From: Agrobacterium fabrum str. C58
Lineage (GTDB): Bacteria; Pseudomonadota; Alphaproteobacteria; Rhizobiales; Rhizobiaceae
Assembly: GCF_000092025.1 (NCBI RefSeq)
Contig: NC_003063.2
Location: 1,927,501 to 1,991,500 of the forward strand
Direction of reading: 5' to 3'
Length of the DNA: 64,000 nt
Of the stretch, positions 41,300-50,446 are shown piece by piece. Under the pieces are notes generated by a model. The model saw only the letters and a program-made list of their open reading frames with translations, was not told where the DNA came from and made no database searches. The stretch's first letter is position 1. The number at the start of each line of letters is the position of its first letter. The translations under genes and the position numbers were made by a program.

Positions 41300-43462
41300 T
41301 CACCTCTCGTTATGAACCACAGCCGGTGGGCGCAGACTGGTCGCCCGCTTGCGCAGCTTGAAATGAGGGTTCCAGTCCCGGAAAATCCTCGGCCAGACCG
41401 GCGGTTGACGCTTTCTCGGGCGTCGTATTCCGTTGAGGATGATGCCCGTGATCGGCCGACCCGCGACCCGCAGCTTGATGACGGCGTTTTTCATGCCCGT
41501 GCCATCGGCGACATCCTGCCGGACCACGAAGGAGACGGCGTCCGAAAGGGTGGCGATCCGCAACAGGTCGAGGTCATGGTCAACGGATGGGGCCTCGATC
41601 AATATCAGTTCGTATCGCTGTCTCGCCTCCACAATCAGACCGGCGAAGCGCTTGCTTCCAAGAACAAGATTTGGCGGCATATCGCTTTTCTCAGCGATGA
41701 TGATGTCGACCCCGGAGGCCTGATCGCGCTGGATAATGTCGTCCAGAGTGACCTCATGGCTGACTGCCTGGGCGACATGCGACGTCGATCCCACATCGAA
41801 TTCCGCCCCGAGAGCCGGATTTCGCAGATTGGCGTCGATCAGCAGCAGCTTCACGCCGCTCATCGCAAGAGATCTGGCGAGGTTGGCAATCACGAACGTC
41901 TTGCCCTCCCCATCGGCCGAAGAAGTGAAGGCGATCACTTTCGCCTTGCTCTCGGCCAACTGTAGGTGGGTCTGGAGGTCCGCAAACGCGCTGTAGAAAT
42001 CCGCCGCGCCGCTGCTGAATTTCCCGGGCTTGTTCTGGAACTCTCCGAAGGAAATGCGCGGGATGCGGCCGATGACGTTAAGTCCGGTTTTCTGTTGAAG
42101 AGATGTGATGGAGCCAACGGACCGGTCAGTGAAATTCAGGATGAAGGCCGTTGCCAAACCGGTGCTGCAACCGAGAAGAAGTGCAACGAGGCCCCACAGA
42201 CCCGCGTCCGGACTGGTCGGCTTACGGGACGGCATGGCGCTCGATATGATCCGTGCCTCGGCAGTAGCGATACCGTCCTGCTCGATCGTCTGCTTGTAGC
42301 GTGCGAGGTATGTCTCGTAGATCGAGCGGTTCGCCGCCGCTTCCCGGTCGAGTTGCCCGGACTGAACCATTGCCATATCCGTCGTGGAAATGGCGCGTTG
42401 CACATCATTGAGGCTGGCTTCAACCTCCTGCCGCTGTTTTTCGTTGACCTCGATCTCGTTGCGCAAGGCAGCGATAATCTGCGCTATCTCTGAATCGATC
42501 TGCTTGTTGAGCGAACTGAGCTGGGAGGATAATTGCGGCCGCTCGGGGCTCATGACGGCGCCGCTTTCATCGATCTGGGCAATTGCTCTGATGACCCTTG
42601 CCTGCTCGGCCCTTAAAAGCTGGATCGTTGGCGAGGACAGAACTTCGGTGATCCCCAGCCCATCGCCGCTTTTCTGCAATGCGAGCGCTGTCGCCAGACG
42701 TGCCCTTGACCCCGCCAGCTTGGCCTGCAGCGTCGTCAGCTCGACATTCAGACTTGAAAGACGCTGCGACTGCAGCGGAAGACCACCGGTGTTTATCAAT
42801 CCGGATTTCTCGCGAAATTGCGATGCCTGACGTTCGGATTCCTCCAGTGCCGTCCGAAGACTGACCAGCCGCTCCCCGAGCCACGCGCTGACGCGCCGGG
42901 TTGCAGTTGTCTGAAGGTCGATCTGATAGTCGATATAGGCTTCCCCAAAAGCATTGGCGACTTTCGCGGCGAGTGCCGGATCGCCGGCATAATAGGAGAT
43001 GTAAATTGTATACGACCGGCCATCATTCATCACACGAACATTGGTCATGAGGTTGTCGACCTTTTTCGATGTCTCGGCGTCGTTGCCAAGCGTGGTCACG
43101 TCGTTGGTCGCCCGATCGGAGTTGGTTTGCCGCCCTTCGAGCAGGCGATCTTTTTGCAGGATGACGAGAACCCGTTCGGCCATGGACCTCGAGCCGATGA
43201 TATCGAGTTCGGTTCGAAGCACCGGGCTTTCCTGAGGCAGCGGAGACACCACGGATTCGGTGGGGAGCGCCTGAAGCTTGCGGACATCAAGCGCAAGGGT
43301 CGCCTCGGCCTTGTAGCGGATCGGAGTTCGCGCATAGCCGATTGCCGCGATCGCGAAGCTGGCGAGAAAGCAGATGAAGACGGCTCTGCGCCGCTCCCGC
43401 AGGATGGATATGAAGCGGGAAATACCTTCCTGCTCACCCGGAGATGATGACGACTGGATCAT
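41300..43462 (-). CDS. Wzc/ExoP-like polysaccharide co-polymerase with degenerate kinase domain
   Basis: A 720-residue protein: Wzz domain with a first membrane helix (about 27-45), long coiled coils (about 195-400), and a second helix (about 428-450; GLWGLVALLLGCSTGLATAFIL). The cytoplasmic P-loop domain follows. Walker A is intact (SSADGEGKT, about 514-521). Walker A' reads LLLIDANLR instead of the usual D-x-D, and Walker B reads LILIEAPSV instead of hhhDxPP. No tyrosine cluster exists at the C-terminus. It should control chain length and export, but tyrosine-kinase activity looks doubtful. Confidence 0.83.
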   Translation of the reverse strand: MIQSSSSPGEQEGISRFISILRERRRAVFICFLASFAIAAIGYARTPIRYKAEATLALDVRKLQALPTESVVSPLPQESPVLRTELDIIGSRSMAERVLVILQKDRLLEGRQTNSDRATNDVTTLGNDAETSKKVDNLMTNVRVMNDGRSYTIYISYYAGDPALAAKVANAFGEAYIDYQIDLQTTATRRVSAWLGERLVSLRTALEESERQASQFREKSGLINTGGLPLQSQRLSSLNVELTTLQAKLAGSRARLATALALQKSGDGLGITEVLSSPTIQLLRAEQARVIRAIAQIDESGAVMSPERPQLSSQLSSLNKQIDSEIAQIIAALRNEIEVNEKQRQEVEASLNDVQRAISTTDMAMVQSGQLDREAAANRSIYETYLARYKQTIEQDGIATAEARIISSAMPSRKPTSPDAGLWGLVALLLGCSTGLATAFILNFTDRSVGSITSLQQKTGLNVIGRIPRISFGEFQNKPGKFSSGAADFYSAFADLQTHLQLAESKAKVIAFTSSADGEGKTFVIANLARSLAMSGVKLLLIDANLRNPALGAEFDVGSTSHVAQAVSHEVTLDDIIQRDQASGVDIIIAEKSDMPPNLVLGSKRFAGLIVEARQRYELILIEAPSVDHDLDLLRIATLSDAVSFVVRQDVADGTGMKNAVIKLRVAGRPITGIILNGIRRPRKRQPPVWPRIFRDWNPHFKLRKRATSLRPPAVVHNER

Positions 43463-43516
43463 GACGGTTCCTGCTGTAAGCGGGGCATTCGGTAGCGGTC
43501 GGTGACTGACGTGTGC

Positions 43517-44227
43517 TTAGCGCTCGTACGCCATGTCACCGATCTTGCAGGCAACTTCCGTGCGGTTGGTTGCCCCAAGCTTCTTCATAATATTGCGGAT
43601 ATGCACCTTGATGGTGCTTTCGCAGAGGTTCAGCTCCAGAGCGATATCCTTGTTCGCCTTTCCGCACCGCAGGGCCTCTGCGATAGCCGATTGACGGCTT
43701 GTAAATTTCATCGGCGGTATGGCCGGGTGTGCCGTCAGGCCGAACAGACTTTTCATGTTCATGACACTGCTGGCCGGTATGAAACGGCCGCCCGCGATTG
43801 CAAGACTGATCGCCTGGACGCAGACATCGACGCTGACGGAGCTCGATATATACCCGCGCACGCCAAGAGCGATCGTATCAAGGATGGTATTAATATCCTG
43901 ATCATCGGAGAGCACGACGACGGCGGCCGGTGAGACCGCAGCGACAATCTCCGCAAGCTCGCGGTTTGTCTCCGCCGACGGACCGGGCCAGGCACTGACC
44001 AGAACTGCCGCAGGCATGCCGATTTCCGCGCGTGCCTGTTGCCATTCGCCGAGATTGGAGAAGGTCAGGATGCACCTGTCCGCATATTGATAGTTGAGAC
44101 TATGGGCGAGGCATTCCCGCTCGAGCATACGACGATCTATGATGCCGATATAGCCGGCCGCACTGGCTGCGGCCTGCGGATGCGGTGCGCCTTCCGGCGG
44201 GTTCTCGGAGAGATGGTTACGGATCAT
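43517..44227 (-). CDS. LuxR-family regulator with a receiver lacking the phosphorylatable Asp
   Basis: The ATG at 44227 gives 236 residues; the frame is open further upstream, but that part looks non-coding. The N-terminal domain has a receiver-like fold (GIIDRRMLERECLAHSL, PAAVVVLSDD, GVRGYISSSVSV), but the phosphoacceptor place reads VLVSAW with S78, and the conserved lysine is missing. The C-terminal LuxR HTH is intact (FTSRQSAIAEALRCGKANKDIALELNL and STIKVHIRNIMKKLGATNRTEV). It is a paralogue of the protein at 52066-52794. The Wzc-like gene starts 54 bp downstream, so it probably regulates this locus without phosphorylation. Confidence 0.82.
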   Translation of the reverse strand: MIRNHLSENPPEGAPHPQAAASAAGYIGIIDRRMLERECLAHSLNYQYADRCILTFSNLGEWQQARAEIGMPAAVLVSAWPGPSAETNRELAEIVAAVSPAAVVVLSDDQDINTILDTIALGVRGYISSSVSVDVCVQAISLAIAGGRFIPASSVMNMKSLFGLTAHPAIPPMKFTSRQSAIAEALRCGKANKDIALELNLCESTIKVHIRNIMKKLGATNRTEVACKIGDMAYER

Positions 44228-44313
44228 GACGAAGATGCCCCCTGTATTGTTTTTGGTTTCTTTGAATTTCCGAAAAACGTCTATTTCGTACCGTCGTAGA
44301 GCTTGCGCTTGCT

Positions 44314-44967
44314 TCAGGCGAATGTGAGCTTTCTGACGGTAAAGGCTTCCGCAAAACGTGTCGGCGCACGGCATTCCATTCCCCGCAGCCGCGCCAGGCC
44401 CCGAAAGGTATCCGCGTCGAACCAGTCCTTCGATCTCTGTGTTCCAAAGTGCTGCAGGAGAAGCTCGACCTTCATGTTCATCGCGTCTTCGCTCAACGGC
44501 ACGTAGGCATTTCGCCTGCCGAAATCGCCGTCCCATTTCGGGATTTCGTATTCCAGAATCAGGTGATTTCTGAAGATGTTGGATGTGAGCCTGTTGATTT
44601 CGCGGTGATCCTGGTGTGCGTCCTCGCGGCTATGTGTGAATATGATGTCGGGACTGACTTTGTCGCGCAACGTCAGCAGCCATGACTTGATCTCACGGCT
44701 CTGCGAGGGGAAGTAGCTGTCCTGAAACGATGCAAGCTCAATCGAGTAGGATGCTGCTTTTGCCAGAAAAGCTTCTGCGGAACTGCGCGCCTCCAGGGCA
44801 CGTTCGTTGCCGGCACTAAGCACGCACCAGTAGACATCCAGCAACACGCCCTTTGATAGCAGGCTGAGGACTGTGCCTCCGACGCCGATCTCTATGTCGT
44901 CGGAATGAGCTCCAAGACAAAGGATCGACAGTCGATCACCGGCTGAGGCGAGGGACATGTTTTTCAT
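44314..44967 (-). CDS. PIG-L/LmbE family deacetylase
   Basis: The start at 44967 is fixed by the ATGA overlap with the cytidylyltransferase gene; the product has 217 residues. The metal-binding signature AHSDDIEIGVGG (AHxDD) and the later HSREDAHQDH with its histidines mark a zinc-dependent N-deacetylase of the PIG-L family. In this setting the substrate is probably an N-acetylated sugar or sugar nucleotide made by neighbouring enzymes. Confidence 0.85.
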   Translation of the reverse strand: MKNMSLASAGDRLSILCLGAHSDDIEIGVGGTVLSLLSKGVLLDVYWCVLSAGNERALEARSSAEAFLAKAASYSIELASFQDSYFPSQSREIKSWLLTLRDKVSPDIIFTHSREDAHQDHREINRLTSNIFRNHLILEYEIPKWDGDFGRRNAYVPLSEDAMNMKVELLLQHFGTQRSKDWFDADTFRGLARLRGMECRAPTRFAEAFTVRKLTFA

Positions 44968-45776
44968 GGCAGCAGCTTGGCGTTTGACGATTTGCGTGCC
45001 ATTGACGCATCGTCTCCAATCCATGGCATGTCACCACGCTCGACCATCGCCTCCAGCGTCTGCCAGTCGCGCAGCGTATCCATTGACCGCCAGAAGCCCT
45101 CATGCTTGTAGGCCATCAATTTGTCTTCGGAAATCAACCTGGAAAACGGTTCCAGCACGAGTTCCTCACCCTCGCGCATGTAGTCGAAAATCTCCGGCCG
45201 CATCAGGAAATAGCCGCCGTTGATCCACATGTCGGATGTTTCCGACGACCGGAATTCCCGGACCTTTCCGCTCTCGTCGATCTCCGCCAGGTGGTAGGTG
45301 AGGGGCGGTCTGACAGCGAGGAAGCAGGCGAGCTTGTCGCTCTTTTCGAATTGGGCAATCATGTCGTCGAGATCGACGTCGGTCAGTCCATCGCTATAAT
45401 TGGCAAGGAACATCTTCTCGCCTTTGAGATGATGACGCACGGCCCAGAGACGCTCGCCTATGTTGCGCCATATCCCCGTATCGATCAGGGATACGCGCCA
45501 GTCCCTCGGCAGTTCCTCAAGCAGTTCCACACGTCCGGGGCTTGATATGACGCAATCGGCATAGCTCTCCGGCCGGCTGTTCAGGAAGAACTCTTTTATG
45601 ACATGCGCCTTGTAGCCGAGGCAGAGGATGAAGTCCTCATGCCCGTAACGGGCGTAATATTGCATGACATGCCGCATGATCGGTTGAGACCCGAGCGGGA
45701 TCAGCGGTTTCGGGACGCTTTCGGAATATTCCCTGATGCGGGTACCCCTGCCGCCACAGAACAAGACGACCTTCAT
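44964..45776 (-). CDS. rfbF: Glucose-1-phosphate cytidylyltransferase
   Basis: A 270-residue nucleotidyltransferase. FCGGRGTRIREYSESVPKPLIPLG is the signature of RfbF-type enzymes, and NYSDGLTDVDL and NGGYFLMRPEIFDY follow as in that family. It makes CDP-glucose from CTP and glucose 1-phosphate, the entry to CDP-linked deoxysugars. The usual partner, CDP-glucose 4,6-dehydratase, is not obvious in the window unless the SDR at 49259 serves. It overlaps both neighbours by ATGA. Confidence 0.9.
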   Translation of the reverse strand: MKVVLFCGGRGTRIREYSESVPKPLIPLGSQPIMRHVMQYYARYGHEDFILCLGYKAHVIKEFFLNSRPESYADCVISSPGRVELLEELPRDWRVSLIDTGIWRNIGERLWAVRHHLKGEKMFLANYSDGLTDVDLDDMIAQFEKSDKLACFLAVRPPLTYHLAEIDESGKVREFRSSETSDMWINGGYFLMRPEIFDYMREGEELVLEPFSRLISEDKLMAYKHEGFWRSMDTLRDWQTLEAMVERGDMPWIGDDASMARKSSNAKLLP

Positions 45777-47065
45777 TGTACCAACTCCTTCGGATCAATG
45801 ATGGATATGTCGGGAATTGGAACGATGAATTTCCCACCCCAGTTTCTGATGTCTTTCATTTGCGCAACGATCTCATTCTTCAGGTTCCAGGGGAGAATGA
45901 GAACGTAGTCCGGCTTCATGTGCGGGATTTCGCTGACGGGCCGGATCGGGATATGCATTCCCGGCGTGAGACGACCATGTTTGTAAGGGTTGCGATCGAC
46001 TGCGAAATCGATGAAATCGGTACCTATGCCGCAATAGTTCAGCAGCGTGTTGCCTTTCCCCGGTGCGCCATAGGCGCAGATCGATTTGCGCATCTCCTTG
46101 AGGCGGATGAGGAAGGACAGGAGGTTTCGCTTGGTCTGGCGCACGGCTTCGGCGAACGCCGTATAGGTCTCGATCTTGTCAAGCCCGGCATTCAACTCCC
46201 GTGCGAGGAGGCTATCCACGCGGGCTTCACGCGGAAACCTGATGTCTTCGTGTGAGAAAAAGACCCGCAGTGAACCGCCATGCGTGGGGATCTCTTCGAC
46301 ATCGAAAACCTTGAGCCCGTGACGACGGGCCATTTTTTCTATTGTCAGCAATGAGAAGTAGGAAAAGTGCTCGTGATAGATGGTGTCGAACTGGTTTTCC
46401 GCGATAAGCTTTTCGATGTGCGGAAACTCGAGGGTGATGACGCCTTCAGGCTTGAGCAGGGTTTTCATCCCGGCAACGAAATCGTTGATATCAGGCACCT
46501 GCGCGAGGACATTGTTGCCGATGATGAGATCGGCCTTTTGCCCCCTGGCCGCCATATCGGTCGCCAGAGCCTCGTTGAAAAATTCCGTGAGCGTCGGAAT
46601 ACCTTTCCCGATCGCCACCTTCGCGACGTTGACCGCCGGTTCAATTCCGAGCATCGGGATGTTGCTGGTCAGGAAATGCTGCAACAGGTAACCGTCGTTG
46701 CTGGCAAGTTCGACAACGAAACTGGACTGGCCAAGCGCGAAGCGCTCGATGACCATGTCGCAATAACGCTTTGCGTGAGCGACCCAACTGTCCGAGAATG
46801 AAGAGAAATACGCGTATTCCGTGAAAATGTTCTCAGGGGCGACATATTCCTGAAGCTGGACGAGGAAGCACTCGTCGCAGACAAATGCATGGAGCGGATA
46901 AAATGGCTCGACGTCGTTGGCTGCATCAGCTGCGACGAAACTTTCGCAGGGCGGAGACATTCCCAGATCGACGAAGGTATGCACCAATGGCGAGTTGCAA
47001 AGACGGCAAAGCCCGACATGTTGCGTCGAGCTCAGTCTTGCAGAAAAAACCGCCTCATTATTCAT
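45773..47065 (-). CDS. Deoxysugar C-methyltransferase, NovU/TylC3 type
   Basis: A 430-residue protein with the layout of sugar C-methyltransferases. The N-terminal zinc-binding part has four cysteines (LCRLCNSPL and VCDECFLVQL) with DLGMSPPCESF between them. The central SAM domain has VVELASNDGYLLQHF, LGIEPAVNVAKVA and NNVLAQVPDINDFV, and the C-terminal domain includes YHEHFSYFSL, GAPGKGNTLLNYCG and VDRNPYKHGR. Such enzymes add a methyl carbon to a keto-deoxysugar nucleotide. It overlaps rfbF as ATGA, so the product is probably a branched CDP-deoxysugar. Confidence 0.87.
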   Translation of the reverse strand: MNNEAVFSARLSSTQHVGLCRLCNSPLVHTFVDLGMSPPCESFVAADAANDVEPFYPLHAFVCDECFLVQLQEYVAPENIFTEYAYFSSFSDSWVAHAKRYCDMVIERFALGQSSFVVELASNDGYLLQHFLTSNIPMLGIEPAVNVAKVAIGKGIPTLTEFFNEALATDMAARGQKADLIIGNNVLAQVPDINDFVAGMKTLLKPEGVITLEFPHIEKLIAENQFDTIYHEHFSYFSLLTIEKMARRHGLKVFDVEEIPTHGGSLRVFFSHEDIRFPREARVDSLLARELNAGLDKIETYTAFAEAVRQTKRNLLSFLIRLKEMRKSICAYGAPGKGNTLLNYCGIGTDFIDFAVDRNPYKHGRLTPGMHIPIRPVSEIPHMKPDYVLILPWNLKNEIVAQMKDIRNWGGKFIVPIPDISIIDPKELVQ

Positions 47066-47369
47066 CGGACGCCCCCTGATTTTCGCGGTGTCGTTGAGTT
47101 AATTTCAGAAAATTCTTTTATTAGAAGGAAAAAATACTATGGATCAGGGTGGGTGACGATACTGCATTCGGCTCGAAAACGTCATCCATAAGCCGTAGGT
47201 TGACAGGAATATCCGCGAAAATGCGCTTCCAGCTGTCGTTCTGGGTAACCGAAAGGGTGACTTAATTGCCAGCCCGCCTTCAAGGTATGCTGCTGCCTAT
47301 GGATGTATTCCAGCGCCGCTGAAATGGCGCAGAATCCTTCTTGGATACGGGTTGCATCAGGAGCGCCGA
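47066..47369. other. Divergent intergenic region, 304 bp
   Basis: This gap separates the C-methyltransferase gene (minus) from the epimerase gene (plus) and should hold promoters for both. It is AT-rich near 47095-47145. A TTGACA at 47200-47205 has no matching -10 hexamer. I see no gene or clear repeat in it. Confidence 0.4.
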
Positions 47370-47897
47370 ATGCTGTTTGAGAAGACGAAGATCGAGGGGC
47401 TTTTGGTCGTCAATACGATACCTGTCCGGGACAGTCGCGGCTCGTTTGCAAGGACATTCTGCAAGCGTGAATTTGAGAGCAACGCGCTGGTGTCTGATTT
47501 CAGTCAGCACAGCCTCTCGCTGTCAAAGCTCAAGCACACCATACGAGGGTTGCATTTCCAGCGGCCGCCGCATCAGGAGACCAAGCTGGTTTCCTGCGTC
47601 AAAGGGTCGATATGGGATGTCGCCGTCGATCTGCGACGCGGCTCGCCGACCTATCTTCAGTGGGTTGGTACGGTGTTGTCAGCCGATAATGGCGCACAGT
47701 TCTACATTCCCGAGGGTTTTGCGCACGGTTTCCAGTCGCTCAGCGACGACGTGGCTGTGTCCTATCTGATTTCGGTGCCCTATGCCGAGGCGAGCGCGGC
47801 GGGGATCCGCCATGACGAACCGGCGATCGGTGTTGAATGGCCTGCGCCAGCCTCCGTTATATCTGAAAAGGATCTCGGTTGGCCGGCCTGGCAATGA
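47370..47897 (+). CDS. RmlC-like dTDP-4-dehydrorhamnose 3,5-epimerase family protein
   Basis: The ATG at 47370 follows AGGAG with 7-nt spacing and gives 175 residues. It is a cupin-fold sugar epimerase: DSRGSFARTF, IRGLHFQRPPHQETKLV with the catalytic-base histidine region, GSIWDVAVDLRRGSPTY and IPEGFAHGFQSLSD. With rfbF and the C-methyltransferase nearby it probably epimerises a CDP-4-keto-6-deoxysugar rather than a dTDP sugar. It is the only plus-strand gene within a minus-strand block from 51850 to 40037, and ends 4 bp from the convergent DUF4910 gene. Confidence 0.85.
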   Translation: MLFEKTKIEGLLVVNTIPVRDSRGSFARTFCKREFESNALVSDFSQHSLSLSKLKHTIRGLHFQRPPHQETKLVSCVKGSIWDVAVDLRRGSPTYLQWVGTVLSADNGAQFYIPEGFAHGFQSLSDDVAVSYLISVPYAEASAAGIRHDEPAIGVEWPAPASVISEKDLGWPAWQ

Positions 47898-47901
47898 AGG
47901 T

Positions 47902-49245
47902 CTAGCGCGTCTGGACACCGAGGTTCGAGACGAGGCCCGCCTCGAGCAGCCTGTCGGCAGCGCTCGCAATATCCACGAACGGCATTTTCGACCTCTCGGC
48001 AATATCGACTAGCGAGTTATTGCCATCGGCGAGGTTGAGTATCCAGAGATAGGCCATGGTGCGGTCGTCATTCGTCTTATGGCCGCCGATCGCAGGGAAA
48101 AGCCCGTATTTTCCGAGCTGGGGCTCGCCCTTGGGCCGAAGGTTCAACGGTGTCCAGTTGTCTTCGAGAGCATCGATCATGTCCATGATCATCCAAAAGG
48201 ATGAGGCGAGGTGCTCGGGCCGGATGAAGTCGAGATTGTCGGCCGAGGTGTGATATTCGGGAAAGGTTCCGAAAGCGCTTCTCTGCAGCAGTCCGACCGG
48301 CAGGTTGAAGCCCGGCGAACAGAATTGACGCTCATCATAGCCATAGGGGATGAAGTCGGCGATCTCTAGGTGTTTGCGATCCTCTCCGCAGCGCGTGCAG
48401 GCGGCTATCCGGTCGATCAGCGCATCTCCCCGGCGGCTGCGCTTGTAGTTCGGCCCACCCCCGTCGCCAATGCATGAAACCACAAGACCATGCGCGATGT
48501 TCGATATCCCTTCTTCGTTCCGCGCAAGCCACGACAGGGAGCCGATCGTTCCGGGCGCAAAGACGAACCTATAGCTGTAATATGTCGACCTGCTTTTCAG
48601 GCCGGCGGCAAGACATGTCAGCAATGCAAGGCCGGAACAATTGTCGTTTGCGAGCGACGGATGACAGATATGCGCGAAGAGAAGCACCTCTTTGGCGTTT
48701 TTTCCGCGATGCAGATATTCGCCGTAGAACAGATTGCCTGACGTCTTTTCGGTGTCGATGACGACTTCATAGTCGCCTTCCTCGAGCTTGAGGAAGTCGT
48801 GATGCGCCATGCAGAAGCCCCAGGCATCCGTGTAATAGGCCGTTTTGTAAGGAATGAGATCGGGTTGTGCAGGCAAGGTATGGATATGCGCTTGCAGTTC
48901 GCCAAGCGGCATCACGCGACGTTGAGGGATGCTGTAGTTCATGAGATGCAGGTTAGAGATCTGGAAATCTATCACCTTGCGTCCTGCCTCGTTTTTTACA
49001 TAAGCGTCGCGGACGATCCATTCCTGCGGCACTGTCCAGTCGAAAACCCGTGTCCCGCTCGGGACGGCGCGCTGCTCGATATCGATGTAGTCTTTGAGGA
49101 TATCGATGGTGTCTCGCACGCCCTTGCCGGTGATGCTGCGACAGATCGGAAAGAGGCGGGAGGCCAGGTCGTGAATAGTCTGGCCGATACCTTCCTGTCG
49201 CCATGCATCGCCCGTCAGCCTGATACCAGGCTCCATCTTGCCCAT
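47902..49245 (-). CDS. DUF4910 aminopeptidase-like protein with C-terminal winged helix
   Basis: The ATG at 49245 (ribosome-binding site GAGAGG) gives 447 residues. The protein has the M28-aminopeptidase-like DUF4910 fold with HICHPSLANDNCSGLALLTCLA, a zinc-ligand-like HxxH and N/D pattern, then RFVFAPGTIGSLSWLARN and PEYHTSADNLDF. The last 60 residues look like a winged helix (LVDIAERSKMPFVDIASAADRLLEAGL). These proteins recur in polysaccharide loci; their substrate is unknown but is likely a small amide on a sugar. It starts 13 bp after the SDR gene. Confidence 0.82.
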   Translation of the reverse strand: MGKMEPGIRLTGDAWRQEGIGQTIHDLASRLFPICRSITGKGVRDTIDILKDYIDIEQRAVPSGTRVFDWTVPQEWIVRDAYVKNEAGRKVIDFQISNLHLMNYSIPQRRVMPLGELQAHIHTLPAQPDLIPYKTAYYTDAWGFCMAHHDFLKLEEGDYEVVIDTEKTSGNLFYGEYLHRGKNAKEVLLFAHICHPSLANDNCSGLALLTCLAAGLKSRSTYYSYRFVFAPGTIGSLSWLARNEEGISNIAHGLVVSCIGDGGGPNYKRSRRGDALIDRIAACTRCGEDRKHLEIADFIPYGYDERQFCSPGFNLPVGLLQRSAFGTFPEYHTSADNLDFIRPEHLASSFWMIMDMIDALEDNWTPLNLRPKGEPQLGKYGLFPAIGGHKTNDDRTMAYLWILNLADGNNSLVDIAERSKMPFVDIASAADRLLEAGLVSNLGVQTR

Positions 49246-49258
49246 CGGCGCCTCTCGT

Positions 49259-50329
49259 TCAAACAGGTGCCGCAATATCGGCGCCGTGGCGCGGCGCGGC
49301 CATCGGGCGGCGCAGGTTGAGGTCGATATCCTTGTCACCGATCAGCTTCTGGAGTTGGCCGATCCGCTGATAGTGCGGTCCCTCGAATTCGGCCATTGTC
49401 AGGCCGGCGCTCTTATATGCCCGGTAAAGTTGCTCGGCACCTGCGGCGGCCGTCCATGTCGGTTTGAACGCTGGAAGCGCACGGGCGATCTTGCCGAAAT
49501 CGACGCGATAGGAGCGGGTATCGGGGCTTGCATCGCTGGCGTATTGCAGCCGGCATCCGGGCACCGTGAGAGCGACGATTTCGGCGATCTCCCTGATCTG
49601 ATAGTTGTGCGCGTCCTGTCCGACGTTGAAGGCCTGATTGTGTATGGCATCTGTCGGCGCTTCGAGCGCGGCCAGAAAGGCGCGTGAAATATCCTCGATG
49701 TGAACGATCGGACGCCAGGGCGATCCGTCGGATTTGAGGAGGATCAGTCCTTCCGTCACCGCCCAAGCGGTCAGGTTGTTGAGGACGATATCGAAACGTA
49801 GCATGGGCGAAAGGCCATATGCGGTTGCCGGGCGCATATAGACCGGTGAGAAGCCGGGGCTCGCGAGGCTTGCAATCTCCCGCTCCGCCAAGACCTTGGA
49901 AGTGCCATAGGCCGATACCGGTTTCAGCTCTGCCGTCTCGTTGACCAGTCCCTCGCCAGCGGCGCCGTAATTGCTGCATGACGAGGCGAAGATGAAACGC
50001 TTGACGCCCGCCTGCTTTGCCGCCTGCGCTGCCCGAACGCTGCCGCGGTAATTGATCTCATAGGTAATTTCCGGATTGAGATTGCTCAGCGGATCGTTTG
50101 ACAGCGCTGCGAGGTGAATGACGGCGTCGAAACCCTCCATATCCGCAGGCGTGATATCGCGGATGTCCTTGCAGACGCCGGGGACCTGCGGCAAGGGTCC
50201 GCCTGGAACATAAGCGCAGCGATGGTAGAATTCAGTGTCATAGCCGTGTACGTCGTGACCGGCCTTGCGCAGGATGGGTACCATGACGGAGCCGATGTAT
50301 CCGCGATGCCCGGTGACCAGAACGTGCAT
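49259..50329 (-). CDS. NAD-dependent epimerase/dehydratase (extended SDR)
   Basis: The ATG at 50329 follows AAGGGGAAG and begins [18 protein letters not shown], the Rossmann glycine motif. The 356-residue protein has [28 protein letters not shown] with the catalytic serine, and YGTSKVLAE with Tyr and Lys. It is close to sugar-nucleotide epimerases and reductases of the UDP-glucose 4-epimerase type. In this cluster it may act on the CDP-sugar made by RfbF, as dehydratase, reductase or epimerase. It lies between the PLP enzyme and DUF4910 genes. Confidence 0.85.
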   Translation of the reverse strand: MHVLVTGHRGYIGSVMVPILRKAGHDVHGYDTEFYHRCAYVPGGPLPQVPGVCKDIRDITPADMEGFDAVIHLAALSNDPLSNLNPEITYEINYRGSVRAAQAAKQAGVKRFIFASSCSNYGAAGEGLVNETAELKPVSAYGTSKVLAEREIASLASPGFSPVYMRPATAYGLSPMLRFDIVLNNLTAWAVTEGLILLKSDGSPWRPIVHIEDISRAFLAALEAPTDAIHNQAFNVGQDAHNYQIREIAEIVALTVPGCRLQYASDASPDTRSYRVDFGKIARALPAFKPTWTAAAGAEQLYRAYKSAGLTMAEFEGPHYQRIGQLQKLIGDKDIDLNLRRPMAAPRHGADIAAPV

Positions 50330-50446
50330 GAAACTTCCCCTTAAAATCCATTTTCGATTGCGACGAGCGTATCTTTTCAGGCGAGATCGATGCACCGCGC
50401 AAAGCGGCTGTAGCGATAATGCGAACGGTCTAGGTGCCCCAGCCGG

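Noticed and set aside
44228..44536. Upstream extension of the LuxR gene to 44536
   Set aside because: The extension overlaps the PIG-L gene in another frame and has no family-like sequence; the ATG at 44227 begins just ahead of the receiver-like domain.
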